A stretch of 64,000 nt of DNA. Origin: Faecalicatena_A orotica (GTDB lineage Bacteria; Bacillota; Clostridia; Lachnospirales; Lachnospiraceae). Positions within the stretch are counted from its first letter, which is position 1, and the number at the start of each line of letters is the position of its first letter. Both the position numbers and the translations under genes were made by a program. Shown piece by piece: positions 17,936-28,200 of this stretch. The DNA is taken from NCBI RefSeq assembly GCF_040545875.1, contig NZ_JBEPMR010000002.1; one strand, written 5' to 3'. Below the pieces are notes generated by a model, which worked only from the letters and a program-made list of their open reading frames with translations, ran no database searches and was not told the origin of the DNA.

Positions 17936-19513
17936 ATGGGAAATATTTTTGAGCATGACGCGGTACCAACGTGGAGTGGTTTTGTATATCAAGGGCGCAT
18001 AGCTGTTTATTTGGCTGTCAAAAAGATATACGAATTGAGTGTTTCAGGTAAGGAAGAAGAAATACAAAATTACTATGTGGAAATGGAGAAATGTGAGGAC
18101 ATATCTTTTCTCTACAAAGATGGGGATGGGGAGAAATACGAATCTATTCATCAGGTGAAGAATCAGGCAGATAGAAATATTTCAAAATATAGAGGACCTT
18201 TGACCCAATTGATGCTTGAAAAGGGGTATTATGCAAAAAATAATTTAGGTAATCCGGAGGCTTTCCTTCATGTCAGTAATCCAATATGTTTTGGAAAGGA
18301 TAAGGACTTAAAAGATGTAGTAAAACAATGGCATTGTGAAGTTAAAGCAGTTTTTGAAAATCTTTGCTCTTTAAATAAAAAATTGAAAACAGGAAAAGAT
18401 TTAGATGCCACACTAGAAGTGCTTGCTGATTGCGGTTTGGGAAAAATCATTAAGATAGAGCGTGAAGAGTATAGGAAATTACAAAAAGCCATAAAAGAAG
18501 CCTGTAACAATAAGGATGGCATAAGTGCAGAGCGTGCTTTGGATTCAATGATTTGTTTCCTAAAAGAAAATCTGTATGTATGTGATATCAATGAGCAAGT
18601 TGAATTATTTATATATGATGATGGAGATGATTATTGTAGTGGAACAAAAATTTTCTCCAGAATAGTGGATTGTGTGAGAGCATATAAGGGAGATAGTGCG
18701 AGGTTAAGTGAAGGACAGCTAGAATATATAGCAGATGTATTGTTATGCCTTGTCAGTGATAAAATTCTTGCACGACACAAACTTTTGCAAGAAAAGAAGA
18801 ATGCATTTTGCATGATCCCCTTATATGAGTTTGAAAATATTTTAAATGACAGTTTGGAAAGGTATGAGGAAGAAGCCAATATTCTTGCATTAAAGAGGAT
18901 ATATGATGATTGGTTAGAAGAGTATTGCGAAATATGTTTAGATGAGAATGAAAATAATTGTCAGGAGGAGCAGTGCAAACTGCAGTTGCCGGATTATAGA
19001 AAAAATATTCTTGAAAGGGATAATTTTATTAGAATGTGTTATAATCTTAATCCAGAATGTGATAAAAGGATTACAAATAGGGAGTGCTTGGCTAGTTTGC
19101 TCATGAAAGATGGAATGTTAGAATCTGTATTCCCAGCTATTAAAGAAATATCGGAAAAACACTTTATAAAAGAGACAGATAAAACACTTATTGCAGTTAT
19201 GAATGAAAGGAAAAATGCTTTTATAACAGCAATTACGAATCCACGTGCAGCTCAGACTGTTAAGAATATTATAAAAGCGCTGGAATCTAATCGGGATTTG
19301 ATCGAAACAATCTTCGATGCGGATCAACTGGTAACTTCACGATTGAATGCACCTTCGTCTGTCTGGGATGACAGTTGCATTGTAATACGGCCAGATGAAT
19401 TGGAAGAAGATGATATGGGGAATGATGATGAAAAACATAGTATATATGTAGCAAAAAAACCACAGTTTGTAGCGTTTGGACGATTTCTTGAAGAGGTGGA
19501 GAACGAGAGATGA
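17936..19513 (+). CDS. ABC-3C/Lamassu-type effector with Cap4-like nuclease domain
   Basis: A 525-residue protein, first gene of a three-gene operon. Residues about 12-80 resemble the DUF4297/Cap4 nuclease fold: WSGFVYQGRIAVYLAVKKI, then EKCEDISFLY (D54), then YESIHQVKNQ (Q72-V-K74), i.e. an E...D...Q-x-K endonuclease pattern. The remaining part is helical and probably mediates assembly with the middle component and ATPase. The gene order nuclease, middle, SMC-like ATPase equals DdmA-DdmB-DdmC and fits Lamassu/ABC-three-component systems, in which the ATPase senses foreign DNA ends or replication intermediates and releases the nuclease. The 3' end overlaps the next start by four bases. Family membership is inferred from motifs and order. 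Confidence 0.65.
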   Translation: MGNIFEHDAVPTWSGFVYQGRIAVYLAVKKIYELSVSGKEEEIQNYYVEMEKCEDISFLYKDGDGEKYESIHQVKNQADRNISKYRGPLTQLMLEKGYYAKNNLGNPEAFLHVSNPICFGKDKDLKDVVKQWHCEVKAVFENLCSLNKKLKTGKDLDATLEVLADCGLGKIIKIEREEYRKLQKAIKEACNNKDGISAERALDSMICFLKENLYVCDINEQVELFIYDDGDDYCSGTKIFSRIVDCVRAYKGDSARLSEGQLEYIADVLLCLVSDKILARHKLLQEKKNAFCMIPLYEFENILNDSLERYEEEANILALKRIYDDWLEEYCEICLDENENNCQEEQCKLQLPDYRKNILERDNFIRMCYNLNPECDKRITNRECLASLLMKDGMLESVFPAIKEISEKHFIKETDKTLIAVMNERKNAFITAITNPRAAQTVKNIIKALESNRDLIETIFDADQLVTSRLNAPSSVWDDSCIVIRPDELEEDDMGNDDEKHSIYVAKKPQFVAFGRFLEEVENER

Positions 19514-20217
19514 AAGATTTTATTGAAGCACTTTTTGAGTCTCAACAGAGACTGACTTTCCAGTATAAGAATTATTCAGTTTCCTTTTATAGCGGACAAT
19601 ATAAAAGTTATTACATGATCTTCTTTTTAAAGAATCAGGAAGAATTGCTGTCTCTTTGGAAAGAGAGGGAAGAACTGTTCCAGAAAATAAAAGATAGCGA
19701 GGATATATATGAATCTGGAATGGATAAAAATATACTATGTTTGTACTGTTTAGAGGCGTCAGATGAAGAGTATTATGAAACTTTTGAAACGGGTACGATC
19801 AATGAGTTGAGTAAAAAAATCAGCTTGATTGAAGAAGACTTAAGTTATTTTACAAAACACGTTTTTTTATATACACAAAAGATGCAGCAGTTTGCACAGG
19901 AACATGTTGGAAAATTTGAGTCAGTATGTAGGCAATATATTGCGAATGAACAGTTTATCAGTTACAAAGAGGATAGTCGGGGGAATTATGTGTATGATTT
20001 CTTGATGAATCTATTTATTAAGCTACCGTTTTTAAGATTTGAGGTGTATCAGAGGGAGAATCAAAAAGAGTATCGTACAGTTGAGAGTTTTATTCAGGAG
20101 AAAATGGAAATTTATTCTATAGATCAGGAGAAAATTAAGAGTATTGTGAGACAACTGGAAGAACAAGTAGAAGACGAAGATAAATTCTATGGATGGCTGG
20201 ATACTTTGACGGATTAG
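19510..20217 (+). CDS. Middle component of the ABC-3C/Lamassu-like operon
   Basis: A 235-residue, acidic, largely helical protein without a recognisable catalytic motif. Its ATG lies in an ATGA overlap with the effector stop, and 30 bp separate its stop from the ATPase start, so it is stoichiometrically linked to both. Size and position match LmuC/DdmB-type proteins (about 200 residues), which bridge the SMC dimer to the effector. Assigned by context only. Confidence 0.6.
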   Translation: MKDFIEALFESQQRLTFQYKNYSVSFYSGQYKSYYMIFFLKNQEELLSLWKEREELFQKIKDSEDIYESGMDKNILCLYCLEASDEEYYETFETGTINELSKKISLIEEDLSYFTKHVFLYTQKMQQFAQEHVGKFESVCRQYIANEQFISYKEDSRGNYVYDFLMNLFIKLPFLRFEVYQRENQKEYRTVESFIQEKMEIYSIDQEKIKSIVRQLEEQVEDEDKFYGWLDTLTD

Positions 20218-20247
20218 AACATCGGGTTGATTGAGGGAGAGAAGAAA

Positions 20248-22668
20248 ATGAGAATACAAAAGATAGAAGCGGAAAATTTTAAGCTCTTTACCGAGAAATT
20301 TCATGATATACAAAATATGAATACAGCAGATGTAGTGCTGCTTAACGGCCCTAACGGATATGGAAAGACAAGCGTCTTTGATGTAATAGAGTTCTGTTTT
20401 ACGGGTGAAATCAAACGAATCAAGAAATACAGTGAAGAACTTGATATTGCTAAAAATGAAGCATTTGATAATAAAATCTTAATTGCTGATAAAAAGAAGC
20501 CGGCATATGTCAAAGTACATTTTGAAGACAATGGGAAGAACGTAGAAATAGGATATTTTTATGAGCCACCTAAGAACATGAAAAAAACTGCTACAAAAGA
20601 AAACAATCCACATAAAATTTTTGAGTGCTTTGAAAGAAAAATCCTGTGTGATGGACAGGAAGTAGGCATGCAGGATGCATTTTTAAGGTCTCTGAGGATG
20701 AAAGACACCGGAGAGGTTTTTGATAAATGCTGCTTTTTGTCACAGGATGAACATCTGCAGTTTTTAAAGGAAGCAAAAAAAACAAAGGTTAAGTCTTTGT
20801 CCTTTTTGTTTGAAATTCCGGAGAAATGGGAGAATGAAGAAAAAAGGGTTGAAGGATTACTAGAAACTCTAAGTAATACAAGGAAACGGAATGATAGATC
20901 ATACTTGAAACGGTTAGAGGAAAAGGAAATTGAATTACAGAATCAAATTAAGAACCTAGAAAGTTGTGTGACTGAAATTGATGATGGAACAGTTGTAAAG
21001 GGTCAGATTGCATATCGGAAAATATTTGATAAAAAGAGTATTTTATGGGATCAGGAAAAGGTTTCTTTCAATGCAGAAATATATATAAAGTCTCAGAAAG
21101 AGATTGAAGATTTAACTTATTTTTCAGAACACAGAAAGGAATGTGAAACTTTTTTGTTTAATACACCGTATAAGGCTTTAATCAACCCTTTTGATGGAAG
21201 TTGGGAGATTGTCTGCGATGAGCATTTGCTTGAATTTTCATTTCGTTTTTATAGTTTATTAAAACAAGAGAACGAATTGGAAACACGTTATTTAAAAGAA
21301 AAGAAGTATAGAGTTGCTTTAAAATCCGTTGAGGAACGGAAATATGAAGCGCTTAACTGGGATTTTATCAAAGGTGAAAATTTATTAGAAGAAGCAGAAG
21401 TTAGACAAATAAAAGAACAAATTATTATTATGCAGACGCTAAAAACGACTATGGGTGTTTTGGCGGGAACTTTGAAATCTCTTCAGGATACACGAACGAG
21501 CTTGGTTAGATATACCGAGGAGATGATTCAACATGAGGCAATAGGTGATTCTGTTTGTCCACTGTGCGGCGCGTCTTATACAGATCGAGACGAATTGCGA
21601 AAACAGATTGAAGAGGAAACAAAAGTTTTAGATGCGTTGTCAGATACGTCTGCAATCCAAATGAAAAGTATAGCAGATAAACTATACACAGATTATTTTG
21701 AAAAATTGGAAACAGAGATACAGCGGAGACTAAAAAACACTATCTCAGATGAATTGTATCAGAAACTACAGGAGGTAAAAAAGAACAGGCTTAAAATCTT
21801 AAATACAGAACACTTATTGAATCAGGTGGGTTTACATTTACCGGAAATATACCAAGAGGAATCAGTGGAAATTAAAAGTGGTTATACAATTTTGTTAGAA
21901 AAACTGGAAGGGAATTTAAAGAAGATAGAAGATGATGTGAAGTTGCAGTTGATTGACAGAAGATTTGAGGAAGCATTTGACAGATTCTATGACAAGGATG
22001 AGAAAAAGTTTTTGGCAGTTTCCAGCGATATACTTAAACAAAAAAGAGAGTACATAAAATCTGTATATTATAATTTTAACAAAAAAGAGTTGGAAGAAAA
22101 GAACTCTGAATTAGAGAAAACACAGAATAGAAAAGGAAATCTGAAAAATGTGATAAATGAACTGGAAAGGTATAAAATAGCTCTTGAAGAAGGTGTGCAG
22201 GCGTATAAAAAGAAAATTGTTTGCGATATAGAACCTTTGTTGTATGTATATACAGCGAAAATACTTCAACAGAAATTCAATGGAAAAAGTATTTTTATTT
22301 CTACAGATGATCAGATTCAAAATATTCAGTTGGTTAACTCTCTTGCTGATGGGCAGGATATTTTGTATAGTATGAGTTCGGGGCAGCTCTCGGCGGTGGC
22401 GTTGTCTTTTCTGCTTTGCATGAATCGGGTTTATGGTAAACAGAGCATATGTTCGTTATTACTGATTGACGATCCGGTACAGACAATTGATGACGTAAAT
22501 ATGGTAGGATTTGTAGATCTTTTACGTTATGAATTTGCAGATCGTCAGATATTTATATCAACACATGAACAGAAATTTGAATGGTTTTTGCGATACAGAT
22601 ATGCTAAAGCAAACAAGAAGGTCAAAATATTTAATATGAAGGATCTTATGCTACAAGAAAATATATAG
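20248..22668 (+). CDS. Rad50/SMC-like ATPase of the ABC-3C/Lamassu-like operon
   Basis: An 806-residue SMC-type ABC ATPase. Walker A is LNGPNGYGKTSV (about 32-43); a long coiled-coil arm contains a zinc hook CPLCG at about 437-441; the returning arm leads to the ABC signature SMSSGQLSAVALS (about 706-718) and Walker B SLLLIDDPVQTID (about 735-747), then STHEQKFEWF with the H-loop histidine. The second Walker B acidic residue is aspartate (DD) rather than the usual DE. The start at 20248 (MRIQKIEAENF) follows GAGGGAGAG; an upstream in-frame TTG (20227) adds seven poor residues. This is the DNA-sensing subunit of the operon. RecF/RecN-type housekeeping roles are less likely given the neighbours. 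Confidence 0.85.
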   Translation: MRIQKIEAENFKLFTEKFHDIQNMNTADVVLLNGPNGYGKTSVFDVIEFCFTGEIKRIKKYSEELDIAKNEAFDNKILIADKKKPAYVKVHFEDNGKNVEIGYFYEPPKNMKKTATKENNPHKIFECFERKILCDGQEVGMQDAFLRSLRMKDTGEVFDKCCFLSQDEHLQFLKEAKKTKVKSLSFLFEIPEKWENEEKRVEGLLETLSNTRKRNDRSYLKRLEEKEIELQNQIKNLESCVTEIDDGTVVKGQIAYRKIFDKKSILWDQEKVSFNAEIYIKSQKEIEDLTYFSEHRKECETFLFNTPYKALINPFDGSWEIVCDEHLLEFSFRFYSLLKQENELETRYLKEKKYRVALKSVEERKYEALNWDFIKGENLLEEAEVRQIKEQIIIMQTLKTTMGVLAGTLKSLQDTRTSLVRYTEEMIQHEAIGDSVCPLCGASYTDRDELRKQIEEETKVLDALSDTSAIQMKSIADKLYTDYFEKLETEIQRRLKNTISDELYQKLQEVKKNRLKILNTEHLLNQVGLHLPEIYQEESVEIKSGYTILLEKLEGNLKKIEDDVKLQLIDRRFEEAFDRFYDKDEKKFLAVSSDILKQKREYIKSVYYNFNKKELEEKNSELEKTQNRKGNLKNVINELERYKIALEEGVQAYKKKIVCDIEPLLYVYTAKILQQKFNGKSIFISTDDQIQNIQLVNSLADGQDILYSMSSGQLSAVALSFLLCMNRVYGKQSICSLLLIDDPVQTIDDVNMVGFVDLLRYEFADRQIFISTHEQKFEWFLRYRYAKANKKVKIFNMKDLMLQENI

Positions 22669-22842
22669 AATTTAAATTAGCTTATTTGAGCGTGAAAAAA
22701 ATTTATAACTACACCATTTGCCAGATGATTTGCGTAGATTTACAAAGATTAGCGTAGGTTTGGGGCAAAACACGAAAATTAAGAAAAGTGCCAGAAAGCT
22801 AGTGGTATCAAGGTTTGAAGGCTTATGAAGGGATATAAAAAT

Positions 22843-23310
22843 ATGATTAAAATACTATTCATCTGCCACGGCAACATCTGCCGCTCCCCTATGGCCGAGT
22901 TTGTCTTCCGCGACATGGTTCAAAAGCAGGGCATGGCCGATCTGTTTTCTATCGCATCAGCCGCGACCAGCCGTGAGGAGATTGGAAATCCGGTCCATTA
23001 CGGAACGGTGCAGAAATTGAAAGAGGTCGGTATTAGTACATCCGGCAAATATGCAGTCCAAATGAAGAAGCAGGACTATCATACTTATGATTACATCATA
23101 GGCATGGAATATCCGAATATACGCAATATTCTGCGGATTATCGGAGATGATCCGGAACATAAGGTGCACAAGCTGTTGGATTTCAGTGATAACCCACGCG
23201 ATATTGCGGACCCTTGGTATACTGGTAATTTTGACAGAACATACAAAGATGTTGTGGAAGGCTGTGAAGGGCTTTTGCGGTATATTCTGGAACATGACAG
23301 GCTTTCATGA
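22843..23310 (+). CDS. Low-molecular-weight protein tyrosine phosphatase
   Basis: 155 residues. The N-terminal phosphate-binding loop is CHGNICRS (C-x5-R-S) preceded by the strand IKILFI, and the general-acid aspartate sits in DPWYTGNFDRTYKDV. Cytosolic; removes phosphate from tyrosine residues of proteins or acts as arginine phosphatase in some Firmicutes. I start at 22843 rather than 22825, with GAAGGGA nine bases upstream. Base composition switches here from AT-rich island to core-like sequence, so this gene marks the island's right border. Confidence 0.92.
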   Translation: MIKILFICHGNICRSPMAEFVFRDMVQKQGMADLFSIASAATSREEIGNPVHYGTVQKLKEVGISTSGKYAVQMKKQDYHTYDYIIGMEYPNIRNILRIIGDDPEHKVHKLLDFSDNPRDIADPWYTGNFDRTYKDVVEGCEGLLRYILEHDRLS

Positions 23311-23373
23311 ATATCGGGTTAACTCCTATACTAGCCGGATAGAGATGTGGGATCACAGGAGGAGTATTCAAAC

Positions 23374-24177
23374 ATGATTTATATAAGCAGTTTCAGGCTG
23401 TCCGGAGAAAAGGTGAAGAATCCCAACATATACCCATATAATGTTTTTGCTGACAAAGAGTGGGACCCATTTGTTTTTGGCAGGATTACTGTTTTATGCG
23501 GAAATAATGCCAGTGGGAAGTCAACACTTCTCAATATTATCGGGAATGTGCTTTCCCTTTATGGGACTGAGGATGTTGCGGTATGGGGAAGTCGGGGGTA
23601 TTTCACGGAGTTCTGTTCGCAGTGTGGCTATTCATTAGGTGAGGAAGAGGACGGGCGGCCGATAAAGAAGATACCTCTGCACAGCCGTTATATCAAGAGT
23701 GAGGATGTACTCTATGAAATCAAGAAGATCCAGAAGGCGGCTATTCTTGAAGAAGACTATGTTTACGAGCATGTACGCAGGGGCATGAAAAAGGAAGAGG
23801 CCCTTGCACAGCAGAAGAAGGAGTCACCTAATTTTCTGGAGATTCAGCGTTTTGCACAGGAGAAGTATTCTAACGGTGAAACGTCCCTTCAGTTGTTTGA
23901 CGACTGGATAGAACCCAATGCCTTATATCTGATGGACGAGCCGGAAGTTTCATTAAGTCCCCAAAACCAGATTGCCCTTGCAGAAAAACTAAATGACATG
24001 TCGAGGTTTTTAAACTGCCAGTTCATTATAGCCACACATTCGCCATTCATGCTGGGGACACTGGATGCTAGGATTTATGATATTGATTCCAGATACGCAG
24101 AGGTGAAAAAATGGAACGAACTGGATCATGTAAGATTTATGTATGATTTCTTTCAAAAGCACAGGGATGAATTTTAA
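23374..24177 (+). CDS. AAA/ABC-type ATPase (RecF/OLD-like), unknown role
   Basis: A 267-residue single-domain ATPase. Walker A is CGNNASGKST, a degenerate signature SNGETSLQLFD follows an insertion, and Walker B ALYLMDEPEVSLSP is followed by an H-loop ATHSPFML. No coiled-coil arm and no attached nuclease domain. The start at 23374 is set by AGGAGGAG nine bases upstream; the frame is open from 23347. Such short stand-alone ATPases occur in many Clostridia with unknown function. The gene lies 63 bp after the phosphatase. Confidence 0.75.
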   Translation: MIYISSFRLSGEKVKNPNIYPYNVFADKEWDPFVFGRITVLCGNNASGKSTLLNIIGNVLSLYGTEDVAVWGSRGYFTEFCSQCGYSLGEEEDGRPIKKIPLHSRYIKSEDVLYEIKKIQKAAILEEDYVYEHVRRGMKKEEALAQQKKESPNFLEIQRFAQEKYSNGETSLQLFDDWIEPNALYLMDEPEVSLSPQNQIALAEKLNDMSRFLNCQFIIATHSPFMLGTLDARIYDIDSRYAEVKKWNELDHVRFMYDFFQKHRDEF

Positions 24178-24230
24178 GTAGCAAGAAGTTTTGGGAGAGT
24201 AATTTTAAGCGGAAGAAAAGGAACTGAAAA

Positions 24231-24872
24231 ATGAGACTTCAGGATTTTAACCCTATTTTATATCTGGAAGACTACGAAAATATTCCGGAGGAGATCTATC
24301 GCTGGAAGCAGGACGAGGAGCTGCGTCCAGCGCCTGGTTGGGGAGGGGAGCAGTCAGCAGCAGGCACAACAGATATGATGTGGGATGGTACTGATGTTAT
24401 GCAGGTTTCTTTTCCGGACAGGCTGTGTGTTGGGATTGGCAGAGACCATACCGGATCAGACGGAGAGATTTACCTGTGCACGCTTCTTGACCGGGGCGAA
24501 AAAACGGTTTTGTCCTGTTCCTTTGGGGTTTATCGTTCACCGGAACTGGTAAGGAAGGCTCTGGACATCTTTTTCCAGATATATCCGCTGCCTGATGCTG
24601 GCGGGGAAACGGGATGCGGTAAAGGGAAGATTTCTCTGCTAAGCAGCCGGAATCCGATATATATGAAAAAAGAGTATCTTGATATTATTTCAAGGTACCC
24701 GGTAGAGCCTGAAATGACGGTGAAGGGGACCCGGGGCGGCGCGTCCGTGGTCAGTACTTATTTTTCCCAGCTGATGAGGAGAAAGGGAAGTACCGTTTTT
24801 ACGACATGGCAGGACGCGGTTGACTGGCTTTCAATGGATATTGAACGATATAATTATAAATTACTATCTTGA
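24231..24872 (+). CDS. Hypothetical protein
   Basis: I do not recognise this 213-residue soluble protein. It begins LQDFNPILYLEDYENIPEE, has no hydrophobic segment, no cysteine motif and no catalytic pattern, and contains a glycine-rich central loop (PDAGGETGCGKGK). Ribosome site AAAGGA precedes the ATG. It lies 53 bp after the ATPase gene and 15 bp before the YjbR gene, so it is probably co-transcribed with both. Confidence 0.6.
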   Translation: MRLQDFNPILYLEDYENIPEEIYRWKQDEELRPAPGWGGEQSAAGTTDMMWDGTDVMQVSFPDRLCVGIGRDHTGSDGEIYLCTLLDRGEKTVLSCSFGVYRSPELVRKALDIFFQIYPLPDAGGETGCGKGKISLLSSRNPIYMKKEYLDIISRYPVEPEMTVKGTRGGASVVSTYFSQLMRRKGSTVFTTWQDAVDWLSMDIERYNYKLLS

Positions 24873-24887
24873 GAAGAGGGAAACGTT

Positions 24888-25220
24888 ATGGATCGAAAAA
24901 GTTTAATAGAATACTGTCTGACATTTCCGGGGACGTATGAGGATTACCCGTTTCATGACCCGAACTGGACGGTGATCCGTTTAAACAGGAGTAAAAAAAT
25001 ATTTGCATGGATCTTTGAACGGCAGGGGAATCTCTGGGTAAATGTGAAAGCAGATCCCCAGTGGCGCGATTTTTGGCGCGATGCGTTTCCGTCAATCGTT
25101 CCCGGTTATCATTTGAACAAGGAACACTGGAATTCCCTGATTCTGGACGGGAGTATTCCAGAGGAAACGGTCGAGAAGCTGATTGCGGAGAGCTATGATC
25201 TGGTGAAGGGGAAACATTAG
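24888..25220 (+). CDS. MmcQ/YjbR family (DUF419) DNA-binding-like protein
   Basis: 110 residues with the family pattern: an N-terminal helix IEYCLTFPGTYEDYPFHDP, then strands KIFAWIF and LWVNVKADP, then PGYHLNKEHWNSL and a C-terminal helix. These small proteins resemble the C-terminal domain of transcription factors with a double-wing fold; no reaction is known. Located 16 bp upstream of the PHP-helicase gene. Confidence 0.88.
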   Translation: MDRKSLIEYCLTFPGTYEDYPFHDPNWTVIRLNRSKKIFAWIFERQGNLWVNVKADPQWRDFWRDAFPSIVPGYHLNKEHWNSLILDGSIPEETVEKLIAESYDLVKGKH

Positions 25221-25236
25221 AGAAGAAGGTGTTAGA

Positions 25237-28200
25237 ATGTACATTGCAGATTTACATATCCATTCCCATTATTCCCGCGCTACGAGCCGGGACTGTAATC
25301 TGGAGAATCTGGATCTCTGGGCCAGAAGGAAGGGGATTCATATTGTCGGAAGCGGGGATTTCACACATCCGGCGTGGCGGGAAGAGATGGCGGAAAAACT
25401 GGAGCCGGCAGAGGAAGGGCTCTATGTGTTAAAAGAAGAATACCGGATACGGGATGAATCCGTGGCAGATATGATGCTGCCGCGTTTTGTAATTACGGGG
25501 GAAATCAGTTCTATTTATAAGAAGCATGACCGGGTGCGGAAGGTCCACAGCCTGCTGCTTCTGCCGGGACTTGAAGCGGCGGAGCTTCTGGCGAAGAAGC
25601 TGGAGCTGATCGGGAATATTCATTCTGACGGGCGCCCGATACTGGGATTAGACTGTCATGACCTTCTGGAGATTATGCTGGAAATGTGCCCGGAGGCAGT
25701 TTATGTTCCGGCACACATATGGACCCCTCATTTTTCACTATTCGGAGCATTTTCGGGTTTTGATTCTGTGGAGGAGTGTTTCGGGGACCTGTCAGGCTAT
25801 ATCCGCGCGATGGAAACAGGCTTATCCTCCGATCCGCCTATGAACTGGCGGGTTTCTGCGCTGGATAACTACCAGCTGATCTCGAATTCTGACGCACATT
25901 CTCCGGCCAAACTGGGGCGGGAGGCGAATCTTCTGGATATTGAGCTGTCATTTTCCGGTTTGCGGGATGCCATTCAGGAAGGCCGGGGACTGTACGGTAC
26001 GATTGAGTTTTTCCCGGAGGAGGGAAAATATCATTTTGACGGCCACCGGAAATGTGGTATTTGTCTGAACCCGGCGGAAACGGAGAAATTCGGGGGAATC
26101 TGCCCGGTGTGTGGGAGGAAACTGACAATAGGGGTGTCACACAGGGTCGAACAGCTCGCCGACAGGCCGGAAGGATTTGTGCGCGGCGGGGCGAAGCCGT
26201 TTGAGAGTCTGGTGCCGCTGCCGGAGGTGATCGGAGCCTCGGTAGGTGCTTCCACTGCCAGTTCGAAAGTTCAGAAGGAATATCAGAAGATGCTGCGCCA
26301 TCTGGGACCGGAATTTGAGATTCTTCGTCACGTTCCGATCGAAGACATTAGGAAGGTTTCAGGACATCTGGCGGCAGAGGGAATCCAGAAACTGCGTGAT
26401 GGCAAGGTAGAACGTTTTCCGGGATTTGATGGGGAATACGGGACCATCAAATTATTTACGCAGGAAGATCTGGACAGTCTGAACGGTCAGATGAATTTTT
26501 TCGATACCCTGCATATCAGTACAGATGCGGAAATGAAAAAAGGATTGGAAAATACATCGAAACAGAGTGAAGCGAAGGAACAGGAGCAGGCGGCAGCGAA
26601 TCAGGGAATGGCGATAACGCCGGTTTCTGAATGTGAAAGTAACTCCGCAGTGGCGGATCAACTGAATGAAAGGCAGGAGCAGGCAGTGAATGCTGTTGAC
26701 CGAACGATTGCAGTCATTGCGGGACCGGGGACAGGCAAGACGAAGACTTTGATTTCCCATCTGTTATATCTGCTCGAAGTGCGGAAGGTAAAACCATCCG
26801 AGATCACGGCTGTAACATTTACCAATCAGGCGGCAGGGGAAATGAGGGAGAGAATTAAGAAACAACTTGGAAGGTCACGAAATATAAATCAGCTCCAGAT
26901 CGGAACATTCCACTCTCTCTGTCTGCGTTTCCTGAAGGCACAGGGGCTGGAGTTTTCACTGGCGGACGACATGGCTGCGCTGGAAGCGGCCAGAACTGTT
27001 ACAGAACAGGAAAATCTGGGGCTGACGCCAAAACAGCTCCTAAAGCTGATCTCTTTGGAAAAATCAGAAGCAGGCGCGGAAAGTGAGGAGGCCATAAAAC
27101 TAGAGACGGAAGGAAAAGGCTGGCACGGGGGCTTTCAGCTGTATCAGCAGATTTTAAGAGAACAGAACATGCTGGACTTTGACGACCTGCTTCTTGAGAC
27201 ACTGCGAATCATGGAAGAGGGGAGTGCCGTCCCGGGCTGGGATAAGGGATTTTCCTATCTCCTTGTCGATGAGTTTCAGGATATCAGCCCCGTGCAGTAC
27301 CGCCTGATTAGGGCATGGAACAAGGGCGGGAGAGAGTTGTTTGTAATCGGTGATCCCGACCAGTCCATCTATGGTTTCCGCGGTTCTGACGCAGCATGTT
27401 TTACAAGGCTTGCCGGGGATTACCTAGATCTCCGGGAGATCCGCCTTGTGGAAAATTACCGCTGTGCCCCAGCCATTGTCGAGGCCGCAGCAGGGCTGAT
27501 TTCCCATAATCCGGGGGAGGCAAGGGAGCTGAAAGCGCACAGTAAAGTACAGAATCCGGTGCGTCTGGTAAGTGCCGCAGGTGAGATGGGAGAGGCCATA
27601 TTTACGGCAAAGGAAATAAACAGGCTGACAGGCGGAATCGGCATGCTGGATGCACAGGAAATCGGGGCGGGAAATAAGAAAAACAGGGGCTTTGGTGACA
27701 TTGCCATACTTTACCGCACACACAGGCAGGCCGAACTGCTTGAAAAATGTCTGAGAACGGAGGGAATTCCTTATGTGACTGCCGGCCGTGAAGACTTCCT
27801 GATGGAAGACGAAGTAAAAGGGAGTATCGCATTTTTCAAATGTCTGGAAAATCCGGGAGATGAATTTTCAAGGAAGCTTTGCTTAAAACTGCTGTGGAAG
27901 CTGGATAAAAATCTGGTGACGGACAGTGTTTTTAATGCTGTGTATGATAAGTTCGCCCCACTTTTTAAGAAGGGTAAACCACAGAAGTTTCTGGAGACAT
28001 GGATCCGGGAAATGAAGCTGGAAGAGCATGCAGGGATGAAAAAACTGGCAGGAATGACGATATTTTATAAGACTATGCCCGAGTTTCTTGAGGCGCTCAG
28101 CCTCGGTGTGGAAAGTGACCTGAAGCGCTGCGGGGAGAAGAAGTATACGGGTGAAGCCGTAACGCTGATGACACTGCATGGGGCGAAGGGGCTTGAATTC

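Noticed and set aside
20248..22668. RecN or SbcC housekeeping gene
   Set aside because: The zinc-hook ATPase is linked tightly to a nuclease and a middle protein inside an AT-rich island, unlike recN or sbcCD operons.
22843..23310. Phosphatase as a fourth member of the ABC-3C operon
   Set aside because: A 174-bp gap and a switch in base composition separate it from the ATPase gene.
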